Origin: Penium margaritaceum
Taxonomy: Eukaryota > Streptophyta > Zygnematophyceae > Desmidiales > Peniaceae
NCBI GenBank assembly: GCA_023375785.1
Contig: SZWC01003871.1
Location: forward strand, 6,970-70,969
DNA: 64,000 bases
Direction of reading: 5' to 3'
Shown in pieces: positions 32,051 to 42,570 of this stretch; position 1 is the first letter of the stretch; every line of letters begins with the position of its first letter. Position numbers and translations under genes: made by a program. The notes under the pieces are model-generated. The model saw only the letters and a list, made by a program, of their open reading frames with translations, was not told the DNA's origin and made no database searches.

Positions 32051-32650
32051 CTTCATAGAGCTGCTGCAAGTGTGAGGTTCACAAGGTAGGTAACCGTACG
32101 TGCTGCTCCAGTCCAGAACCTAGGAGGCAGCTTGGCTTCAAAGAGCAAGCACCTTGTCACACCTAGGAACGTCTGGTTCATCCTCTCTGCTACGCCGTTG
32201 CTTTGAGGTGAGTAGGGCGTAGTTTTCTTGTGTCCAATGCCTCGTGTCTTGAGCCAGTCCATGCAGGTTTCATACTCTCCCCCGTTGTCCGTCCTGAATG
32301 CCTTCACCTTCTTTCTACTCTGTCGCTCAACCATAGCAAAAAAAAACTTACAGATTCTCCTTCAACTTGCTTTTCTTTTTGAGAAAGTACATCCACACGT
32401 TGCGACTGTTGTCGTCGATGCATGTGAAGAAGTATCTGCTGCCTCCATTTGACGGTATGCAAAAGAGACCGCACATGTCAGAGTGCACGAGGTCAAGGGG
32501 TGCAAGAGCACACGTGCCATTGCGCTTGAAGGGTTTCCTTTTTGCCTTACCTTGAAGGCATGGCTCATATATGATCCCGGCTCCCTCTGCCTCATCACCT
32601 AGCTCCATGCCACGCACTAGCTCCTGCTTTTCCATGAGATCCATGGAAAA
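32050..32650 (-). pseudogene. copia-2 integrase region
   Basis: It encodes the integrase core with LVHSDMCG, YFFTCIDD.SR.VW, FRTDNGGEY and the SNGVAERMNQTF block near 32170-32190. A pre-integrase segment (CLQGKAKRKPF) lies upstream on the right. The region is broken. Confidence 0.9.
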
Positions 32651-32894
32651 GCCACGAAAATGTGCGATGAGCCACGTGTGCAGGGCGCCTGTGCCATAGG
32701 TTCTTGGAGGATGTGCACATGCTAGAATGAGCAGCCCCGGTGGTTACATTTGCTTGCGGTTTTGTTGCTAAATCGTCTTCTGCCACTGCTTCCGCTGATC
32801 CAACATGTCCTTCCTCATCTGAATCTACATCGCTGCTCTCCTCATCATCACTCTCGACTAAAGATTCAGCCGTTGAGGTTATCGTTTTGGTCTG

Positions 32895-33450
32895 TTAGAC
32901 GTAGAGTCCATCAACGCAAGGAACCTGTGCGACAACCTTCTTGGCAAAGTAGGAGATTTTGATGTCCTTGGTAGGGACTATCACCGCTTCCTTCTCTATA
33001 AAGACCACTGTCATGCCATGGTCAGTTATCTTACAAACGAAGAGAAGGTTGGCTGTGAAGGAGGGCAAGTAGACCACCTCCCCTAGCTTGAGGTCAGAAT
33101 CTCCACCGTTGACAGCCACTGTGACCAGCTTGTCACCAATCCCCTCAGTTGCCTCAACATTGCTGTTGGGAACTCTGAAGTTCTTATTGCATGGAGCAAG
33201 ACAGATTACGTCTCTCTTCTCGTAAGTGGTGTGCTCGTTTGTGCCTGAGTCAAGGCCGTAAGCTCATGGCCTTAGTATCACCCTTCCTTTGTTGGAGGCA
33301 CACTCAGCCATCAAGCTTGTGGGATCCTTCCCACCATTTCTCCCTTGCCATTCATCCCCGTCTCCTCCCTCTCTTTTGGGTGCATTGTACTCCCGAGTCC
33401 AATCTCCAGCCTTGCCACAGTTATGGCAGTTTCCTTGGCGCTTCAAACCC
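32895..33450 (-). pseudogene. copia-2 protease and nucleocapsid region
   Basis: The right part encodes a zinc-knuckle-like NCHNCGKAGDWTREY followed by basic residues (about 33370-33430), as in copia-1. The left part encodes a beta-rich segment (KLGEVVYLPSFTANLLFV) that matches the usual copia stretch between protease and integrase. The region is broken. Confidence 0.78.
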
Positions 33451-33690
33451 CTTCCACTATTGCTAGTGCTGTTGTTTCCCTTTTACCCAGAGGAGGAGGT
33501 ATTGCAGAATGTGTCGTTCCTCCGTGAGGCAAAGGAAGCCATGTTTGCTTCACTTCTGCTACAAGGCATGGCTTCATTCCACACATACTCAGAGACGGTG
33601 GTATAGGAAACTAGATCTTCATTCCACCCTCCAATCACCGTTATCATGGGGTCCCTATTCTTTTTCCCGCGTCATCAGAAAAATCATGGC

Positions 33691-34345
33691 CTACATGTCG
33701 GATTTCAAGTCCCACCCCATGCAGGTGGCTTGTTGCAAGAGCATCTCAAACTTCTGCATAAAGGCGGAGACATCCTCCCCTTCACCTAGCCTCATGCTAA
33801 TGAGGTTTTGTAGAATGAAGAGACGGTTGGCTAGTGAGGAGGACTGAAATACCTTGCCAAGTTTGGCGTATGCCACAACTGCCACTATACAACTGCTGAT
33901 GTGTGAAAGGACAGAGGATTGTATGGAGGACACAAGAATGGCGAGAGCCTTCTTCTTGAGCCTGACCCATGCCACAAGGTCAGCACCTTCCTCCTTTGGT
34001 GCAGCGATAGTTCCGTCAAAATATCCTAGCGGATCTCTGTCATCCATGATGATCTCAACCTGCCACTTCCAGAGCGCAAACATCTCTCCATCAGATTTGA
34101 GGGTGAGCGAATGATTCCCTGGATCCCCTGTCCCTGCCATCCCTACAACTACAACTGCTATAGCTGTTGCACCTGTTGTTGATGCCGATGAACCTGTGTT
34201 TGAGGCCGCTGTAGGCTGTTGGTGAGAAGAGGCAACTGCTTCCCCTGTTCTCGTTGGTTGTTGCAAGCAGATGTAGGCTGATGAAGGCTGATATAGGCTG
34301 ATGTCAGCTCCCAAGGTAGAAAAGGTGCAGATGTGTTGCATCCCC
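33691..34345 (-). pseudogene. copia-2 gag region
   Basis: This fragment of about 200 codons has the copia gag pattern: FALWKWQVEIIMDDRD and a central ALAILVSSIQ block, then LFILQNLISMRLGEGEDVSAF. The N-terminal extension is rich in threonine, glutamine and alanine. In living elements this forms the particle shell. It is part of the fossil. Confidence 0.85.
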
Positions 34346-34452
34346 TTTCTGCTGATGTCGCCCTACAAACCGATAAGTTGGGTGAGAGCGAAGGCGCTCT
34401 CACTGCTCGTGACCTTAGTGGTTGTGTGCGTGAAACTTCCCTAACCAGAGGA

Positions 34453-34469
34453 GTGGGCCCATAACCCTT
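34453..34469 (-). other. copia-2 primer-site region
   Basis: On the - strand, directly after the upstream LTR, the bases read AAGGGTTATGGGCCCAC. This matches copia-1 at 16 of 17 positions. It is not the initiator-Met site used by the gypsy element. Confidence 0.6.
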
Positions 34470-35133
34470 TGTTAGCTACTGAGCTAACCACCTCTGGTAG
34501 AGAAGCAGCAAAACCGAAAAGCTCACAAAGGTTTTTAAGCCTTCTTCCTTTGTTGACATGTGTCATGCACCCCAAACTTAATTGGGCATACACTTCACCT
34601 TCAAGAGTACTAACGCCTTAGCATTACATCTCAAGAAGAGCTCAAGTCATCAATACGCAAGAGAGCATCAAACAAGGGTTAATTGATCAGCATGCAAGAC
34701 AAGTCCTTTTATAACTGTTTGTCAAGTCCTAGAACTCAAAAGCACACTTGAGGCCACTTCCTGGGAAGTGGCCTTAACCAGCCACATCACCAATAGATTT
34801 GCACTATGGGCTTGACACATAAGCATCCTAGTGTCAAGGTGGCAGACAAACCATGTAGCGTCCAAGAAGCTACAGACATTCTTTCTTGGAAGCTTCCATA
34901 ACAAACAAGATGTGCATGGAGCCAGGATCGAACTCATGACCTCTCACTTGGCCAAATCAGCAAAATGGCCAAGATAACCAGTCACCCACATGGTGTACGC
35001 ACAAGTCATATCTCACACGAGACAGAGCATAGTTGAGTCACACTAGAACGGATCTAGGGGTCATAGCTCCACAAGGGGCCGAGCATTCCTGATCCGTCCT
35101 ACAACATTGAACAAGGGGCAAAAACATTCAACA
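34470..35133 (-). repeat. copia-2 5' LTR (intact copy)
   Basis: 664 bp, TGTTAGC...TCAACA on the + strand. It is followed by AGTGG. It includes the uninterrupted gypsy target site (CTTCT within AAGCCTTCTTCC at about 34538-34549), which shows what the other LTR looked like before gypsy inserted. Confidence 0.94.
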
Positions 35134-35138
35134 AGTGG

Positions 35139-38100
35139 GTCCCAAGTAAGGTGTAACTAAGGCGCAACTAGGGTGCAACTAGGGCACAACTAGGACGTAA
35201 ATAGGTGGAAAGTAGAGCGCAACGAGGGCGCAACTAGGGCGCACCTAGGGTGCAACAAGGACACAAATAGTGCACACGTAGTGCGCAAGTCGGACGGAAC
35301 TAGGGCGCAACTAGGTCGCAACCAGGACATAACTAAGACGCAACTAGGGCGCAACTAGGGCCCACGTAGGGCGCATTTTGGGCCCAAGTAGGATGAAAGC
35401 AGGGCGTATCTAGGGAGCAACTGGGGCGTAAGTAGGGCACAAGTAGGACGCAACTAGGGCGCAACTAGGGCACAAGTAGGGCATAAGTAGGGCGCAAGTA
35501 AGGCACACCTAGGCCACAACTAGAGCTCAACTAGGACGAAACTATGTTGTACGTAGGCCGTAAGGAGGGTGCAACTAGGGCACAGCTAGGGCACAACGAG
35601 GGCACAACTAGGGCAGAATTTGGGTGCAAGTAGGGTGCAAGAAGGGTGCAACTAGAGTGCAACTATGGCGTAACTTGGGTGCAAATAGGACTCAAGTAGG
35701 ATGCAACTAGAGCACAACTATGGCGTAACTAGGGTACAAGTAGGGCACAAGTAGGACGTAAGCAGGACGCAAGTAGGGCACAACTAGGGCAAAACTAAGA
35801 CACAACTAGAGCGCAACTAGGGCAAAACTAGGGCACAACTAAGACACAACTAGAGCGCAACTAGGGCAAAACTAGGGCGTAAGTAGGGCGCCAGGAGGGT
35901 ACAACTAGGGCGCAAGGAGGATGCAACTAGGGCGTAACTATGGCGCTACTAAGACGTAGGTAGGGTGCAAGTAGGACGCAAGTAGTGGGCAAGTGTGGCG
36001 TAGGTAGGGGGTGACTGAGGTGGAACTAGGGCGCAAGTAGGGTGTAAGTAGGACGCAAGTAGGGCATCACTAGGGCACTACTAGGGCACAAGTAGGGTGT
36101 AAGTAGTGTGCAAGTAGACTGGAAGTAGGGCGCAAGTAGGGTGTAACTAGGGCATAACTAGGACACACCTTGGACGCAAGTAGGGTGCAAGTAGGGTGCA
36201 AGTAGAACGCAAGTAGGGTGCAACTAGGGCACAACTAGGGAGCAAGTAGGGCGGAAGTACGGTACAAGTAGGGCACAAGTAAGGCGCAAGTAGGGTGCAA
36301 GTAGGACGCAACTAGGGCGCAAGTATTGCGTAAGTACGGCACAATTAGGCCACAACTAGGATGTAACTAGGGTGCAAGTAGGGCACAAATAGGATACAAG
36401 TAGGGTGAAAGTAGGGTGAAAGTAGGGTGCAAGTGGGGTGCAACTAGGGCAAAACTAGGATGCAAGTAGGGTGGAATTAGGATGCAAGTATGGGGCAAGT
36501 AGGGTGCAACGAGGGCGCAACTAGGATGCAACTAGAGCGTAACTAGGGCGTAGCTAGTGCCCAACTGAGGCGCAACTAGGGCGTAACTAAGGCGAACTAG
36601 GGCGCAAGTAGGGTGCAAGTAGGGTGCATGTAGGACACAAGTAGGGTGTAACTAGGGTGTGATTAGGGCGCAACTAGGGCGCAAGTAGGGCGCAAGTAAG
36701 GCGCAAGTAGGACACAACTAGGGCACAACTATGGCACAGGTACGGCACAATTAGGGTGCAAGTAGGGTGCAAGTAGGGCGCAACTAGGGTGCAGGTAGGG
36801 TGCAACTAGGGCACAAGTAGGGCACAAGTAGGACACACGTAGGGTACAACTAGGGCGCAACTAGGGTGCAAGTAGGGAGAGAAAAAGGGCATAAGAAGGG
36901 CGCAAGTAGGGCGCAAATAGGGTACAACTAGGGCAAAACAAGGGCGAAACTAGGATGCAAGTAGGGCGTAAGAAGGGGACAAGTAGGGTACAACTAGGGT
37001 GCAACTAGGGCATAACTAGAGCGTAACTTGGGCACAACTAGGGCGCAAGTAGGACGCAAGTAGGATGCAACTAAGGTGTTAATAGGGTGCAACTAGGGCG
37101 CAACTAGGCCACAAGTGGGGTGCAAGTAGGGCACAACTAGGGCATAACTAGGGCGCAACTAGGGTGCAACTAGGCTGCAAATAGGACACAAGTAGGATGA
37201 AACTAGGGTGCAACTAGGGCACAGCTAGGGTGCAACTAGAGTGCAAGTTGGGCACAAGTAATGCGTAACTAGGGCGCAACTAGGGTGCAATTAGGGTGCA
37301 ACTAGAGCGCAACTGGGGCACAAGTAGGGTGCAAGTAGACCGCAAGTAGGGCGCAACTAGGGCGCAAGTAGGGTGAACCTAGGTTGCAACTAGGGCGCAA
37401 CTAGTGTGCAACTAGGGTACAAGTAGGGTAAAAGTAGGGCACAAGTAGGGTACAAGTAGATCACAACTAGGGCGTAACTAGGGTGGAAGTAGGGTGCAAG
37501 TAAGACGCAAGTAGTGTACCAGTAGGGCGCAATAAGGTTGTAACTAGGGTGCAAGTATGGTGCAACTAGGAAGCAGGTAGGGCGCAAGTAGGGTGTAACC
37601 AGGGTGCAACTAGGGCGCAATGAGGGTGCAACTATGACATAACTAGGGTGCAAGTAGTGCACATGTAGGACGCAAGTAGGGCACAAGTAGGAGGAAAGTA
37701 GGGCATAACTAGTAAATAACTAGGGCTCAACAAGGGCGCAGTTAGGGCGGAAGTAGGATGCAATGAGGGCTCAACTAGGGTACAACTAGGGCACAAGTAG
37801 GGTGCAACTACGTCGTAAGTAAGGCGAATGTATGGTGTAACTAGGGAGCAACTAGGGTGCAAGTAGGGTGCAACTAGGGTGCAAGGAGGACGTGAGCACA
37901 ATACAACTAGGATACATCGAGGGCGCAAGTAGGACACAAGTAGGAAGCAAGTAGTACGCAACAAGGGCACAACTAGGGTGCAACTAGGGCACAGCTAGGG
38001 TACAAGTAGGACGCAAGTAGGGCGTAAGTAGGATGCAACTAGGGCGCAACTATGGTGTAACTAGGGCACAACTAGAGCACAACTAGGGTCCAAGTAGGGC

Positions 38101-39669
38101 TCAAGTAGGACACAACTAGGGCACAACTAGGACATAAGTAGGGCGTAAGTAAGGTGCAAGTAGGGCGTCAGTAGGGCACGAGTAGGATGTAACTAGGGCA
38201 CAACTAGGACACAACTAGGGCACAAGTATGGCGCAAGTCGGGCGCAAGTAGGGCACAACTAGGGCGCAACTAGGGTACAGATAGGACATAACTAGGGCGC
38301 AAATTGGACGCAAGGACACAAGTAGGACACAACGAGGGTGCAACTAGGGTGCAAGTAGGGTGTAAATAGCGCAAGTAGGACGTAAGGAGGGTGTAAGGAG
38401 GGCGCAACTAGGGCGAAACTAAGGTGCAAGTAGGGCGCAAGTAGAGTACAAATAGGAGGCAAATAGGGTGCAACGAGGATGCAAGTAGAGCAGAACTATT
38501 GCGTCACTAGGACACAAGTAGGGCTCATGTAGGGCGCAAGTAGGGTGCAACTAGGGTACAATTAGGATGCAACTAGGGCACAACCAGAGTGCAAGTAGCC
38601 ACAAGTAGGGTGCAAGTAGGGTGCAACTAAGGTGCAACTAGGGTACAACTAGGGTGTAACGAGGACACAAGTAGGGTGTAAGTGACATGCAACTAGGGCA
38701 CAACTAGGGCGCAACTAGGATGCAACAAGAGCGCAAGTAGGGGACAAGTAGGGCGTAACTAGGGTGTAACTAAGGTATAACTAGGGCACAACTAGGGCGC
38801 AACTAGGGCACAAGTAGGGCGGAAGTAGGATGCAAGTAAGGCGTAAGTAGGGCAGAACTAGGGTGTAAATGGACGCAACTAGGGCACAACTAGGGTACAA
38901 GTAGGGCACAAGTAGGGCACAAGTAGGGCACTACTAGGGCACAAGTAAGGTGCAAGTAGGGCACAAGTAGGGCACTACTAGGGCACAAGTAAGGTGCAAG
39001 TAGGGCAGAAGTAGGGCGTAAGTAGGGTGCAACTAAGGCGCAACTAGGGCACATGTAGGGTTTAACTAGGGCGTAATAAGAGCGCAACTAGGGCGTAGTT
39101 AGAACCCAACTGAGGCGTAACTAGGATGCAACTAGGACGTAACTAGGACGTAAGTAGGGCCCAACTAGGATGCAACTAGGGTGCAAGAAGGGGCGCAACT
39201 AGGACGTAGCTAGGGTGCAACTAGAGAAAAAATAGGGATGAAGTAGGGTGCAAGTAGGACACAAGTAGGGTGCAACTAGGGCACAACACGGGCACAACTA
39301 TGGTGCATGTAGGACACAAGTAGGGTGCAACTAGGCTGCATCTAGGGCGTAACTTTGGCGGAACAAGGGCGTAAGTGGGTTGCAAGTAGGGTGTAAGTAG
39401 GGTGTAAGTAGGGCATAACTAGGGAGTGACAAGGGTGCAATTAGGGTGCAAATAGGGCACAAGCAGGGCACAACTTGGGTACACCTAGGGTGCAAGTAAG
39501 GCGCAAGTAGGGTGCAAGTAGTGTGCAACTAGGATACGAGTAGGACGCAACTAGGACACAAGTAGGGTACAAGTAGGGCACAAGAAGGGCGCAACTAGGG
39601 CACAACTAGGGCGCAAGTAGGAAACAAATAGGGCGCAAGTAGGGCGCAAGTAGGGTGCAAGTAGGGCAT
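35139..39669 (+). repeat. 11-bp satellite, block 3, without clear higher order
   Basis: Continuation of the block 2 array past copia-2, same unit and orientation. Two exact-looking 44-bp (4-unit) tandem duplications are visible, at 35797-35884 and 38926-39013. The word TAGTGCCCAACTGAGGCG of block 1 recurs at about 36555, and in a variant at about 39100, so blocks 1 and 3 share ancestry. I saw no ~3-kb period here. Frames on the - strand are repeat by-products. Confidence 0.95.
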
Positions 39670-42570
39670 AACTAGGGCAAAACTAGGGAGCAAATGGGGT
39701 GCAAGTAGGGCCCAAGTAGGGCGCAACTAGGGTGCAAACAGGGCGTAACTAGAGCGTAAGAAGGACGCAACTAGAGCGCAAGAAGGCCAGAAGTAGGGTC
39801 CAAGTAGGGCGCTACTAGGGGGCAACTAAGGCGTAACTAGGGTCCAATTAGGGTGTAAGTAGGATGCAAGTAGGGTGTAACTAGGGTGTAACTAGGGCGC
39901 AACTAGGATATAGCTAGGGCGCAACTAGGGCACCACTAGGACACAACTGGAGCACAAGTAGGGGGCAACTTGCGTGCAACTAGGACGCAACTAGGATGCA
40001 ACTAGGGCGGAACAAGGGCGCAACAAGGGCCCTTGTTGCGGTAGGGCGTAAGTAGGATGCAATTAGGGTGCAACTAGGGTGCAACTGGGGTGCAACTAGG
40101 TAGCAACTAGGACACAAGTAGAACGTAAACAGGGCACAAGTAGTACGCAAGTAGGGCACAACAAGGGCACAACAATTGTGCAACCATGGTGCATAAACAA
40201 TGTAAGTAGGGCACAAGGACGGCGCCAGTAGGGTGCAACTAGGATGCAACTAGGGTGCAACTAGAGTGTAACTAGGGTGGAACTAGGGTGCAACTAGGAC
40301 ACAACTTGGGTGCAACTAGGACGTAAGTCGGGTACAAGTAGGATGCAAGTAGGGCACAACTAGGACCCAACTGGTGCGGAACTTGAGCGCAACTAGGGCG
40401 CAAGCAGGGTGTAAGTAGGGCGCAAATAGGGGGCAAGTAGAGTATAACTAGGGCGCAAGTATGGCACAAGTAGGGCGCAAGTTGGACGCAAGTAGGGCAC
40501 AACTAGGGTGTAACTAGGGCATAACTAGGGCGCAAGTATGGTGTAAGTAGGGCGCAAGTAGGGCACAAGTAGGGCGCAAGTAGTGCACAACTAGGGCATA
40601 CCTAGGGTGCAACTAGGGCACAACTAGGGCATAAGTAGGGTGCAATTAGGACACAAGTAGTGCGCAAGTAGGGCGTAAGTAGGGCGTAAGTAAAGCATAT
40701 CTAAGACGCAAATAGGGTGCAAGTAGGGCGCAAGTAGGGTGCAACCTAGGCGAAACTACAGTGCAAGTAGGGTGCAAGTAAGGTGCAAGTAGGATGCAAG
40801 TAGGGTGCAATTCAGGCGCAACAAGGGCGCAAGTAAGGCGCCAGTATAGTGCAAGTAGGGTGCAAGTACGGAGCATCTGCGATGCAACTAGGACGCAACT
40901 AGGTCACACCTAGGGCGAAAATAGGGCGCAAGAAAGGAGCAAGTACGGCGCACGTAGGGTGCAAGTAGGACGCAACTAGGGCAAAACTAGGGCACAACTA
41001 GGACACAAGTAGGAAAAAAGTAAGGTATAAGTAGGGCGTAACTAGGGCGCAACTAGGACACAAGTAGAGCACAACTAGGGCGCAAGAAGGGCGTAAGTAG
41101 GACGCAAGTATGGTATGACTAGGGTGCAACTGGGACGCAACTAGAGCAGAACTAGGGTCCAAGTAGGACGCAACTAGGATTCAAGTAGGGCACAAGTAAG
41201 GCGCAAGAAGGGAACAACTACGGCGTAATTAGGGCACAAATAGGACATAAGGAGGGTACAAGTAGGGTGCAAATAGGGAGCAAGTAGGGCGTAAGTAGGG
41301 AGCAACTAAGGTGTAAGCAGGGCACAATAAAGATGCAAGCAAAACCGTAACTAGGGCGCAACTAGGGTGCAACTAGGGTGCAAGTAGGCCGCAACTAGGG
41401 CACAAGCAGGGTCTAACTGCGGTGTAACTAGGCGGGAAGGAGGGCGAAAGTAGGGTGAAAGTACGGTGCAAGTAGGATGCAACTAGGGTGCAACTAGCAT
41501 ACAAGTAGGGTGCAACTAGGGGATAACTAGGACTTAACTAGGGCGCAACTTGGGCGCAACAAGGGTGCAAGTAGGGTACAACTAGGATGCAAGTAGGGTG
41601 TAGTTAGGACGTTACTAGGATGCAAGTAGGGCACAAGTTTAATGCACGTAGGGTGCAAATAGGGCGCGGGTAGGGTGCAATTAGGGTGCAACTAGGACGC
41701 AACTAGGGCGCAAGTAGGGCGTAACTAGGGTGCAAGTAGGACAAAACTAGGGAACAACTAGGGTGTAACTAGGGCACAACTAGGGTTCAATTAGGGTGCA
41801 AGTAGGACGTATGTAGGGCGTAAGTTGGGCGCAAGTAGGGCACAAGTAGTGTACAACCAGGGCGCAACTAGGTTACAAGTAAGGTGCAACTAGGACAGAA
41901 GTAGGGTATAAATAGGGCACAACTAGGGCACAACTAGGGCGCAACTAGGGTGCAGCTATGGTGCAACTAGTGTGCAATTAGGGAACAAGTAGGGCGCAAG
42001 TAAGGTGCAAGTAGGGCACAACTAGGGCACAAGTAGGACGCAACTAGGGCGCAAGTAGGGTGCAAGTAGGGCGCAAGCAGGACAAAACTGGCAGCCACTA
42101 GGGCACAAGTAGGGCGCAATAAAAGGTGCAAGTAGGGCACAACTTCGGCGTAACTGCAACGGAACCAACGAGTAACTAGGATGCATGTAGGGCATAAGTA
42201 GGGCGCAAGAAGGGCACATGTAGGGTGCAACAAGGGTGTATCTAGGATCTAACTAGGGTTGTAAGGAGGGCTCAACTAGGGCGCAACTAGGGCGCAACTA
42301 GGGCACAACTAGGGCACAACTAAGACGCAACCAGGGCACAAGTACGATGTAACTAGGGTGCAGCTTGGACAAACTATGGCGAAACTAGGGTGCAACTAGA
42401 TCTCAAGTAGGGTCCAAGTAGGACGCAAGTAGGGCACAAGTAGGGTGTACGTAGGACACAAGTAGGGAACAACTAAGGTGCAACTAGGGGGCAACTAGGG
42501 TGCAAAAATGACGTAACTAGGGTGCAACTAGTGCACATCTAGGGCGTAACTAGGGAACAAGTAGGACACA
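39670..42570 (+). repeat. Higher-order copy 1, form A
   Basis: Form A by the ACTGGCAGCCACTAGG variant at 42088. It is the most diverged copy, as expected at an array edge. It contains a 22-bp perfect palindrome at 40019-40040 not seen in other copies. Confidence 0.8.
40019..40040. repeat. 22-bp perfect palindrome in the satellite
   Basis: CGCAACAAGGG followed directly by its reverse complement. Other copies read CAACAAGGGCCCAAGTAGGG here. The right half therefore looks like a small inverted duplication of the left half, seeded at the GGGCCC palindrome. Confidence 0.9.

Larger units (their letters stand above)
22800..35133 (-). mobile_element. copia-2: broken Ty1/copia element carrying a gypsy insertion
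   Basis: A second Ty1/copia element, on the - strand. The upstream LTR is on the right (34470-35133). The downstream LTR is on the left and is split by a gypsy element into 22800-22875 and about 29270-29846. A perfect 5-bp target duplication AGTGG lies at 22795-22799 and 35134-35138. Without the gypsy insertion the element is about 5.9 kb. Inside, read on the - strand, come gag with a zinc knuckle, protease, integrase, reverse transcriptase, RNase H and a polypurine tract. The coding part is broken many times (ten or more). The LTRs differ by roughly 5-8 percent by eye, so it is younger than copia-1, and it inserted into an existing satellite array. Confidence 0.95.

Noticed and set aside
38890-39528. 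Earlier start of the ~3-kb higher-order repeat
   Set aside because: The marker words expected one period left of copy 1 were not found. Similarity to the following copy fades near 39.67 kb.
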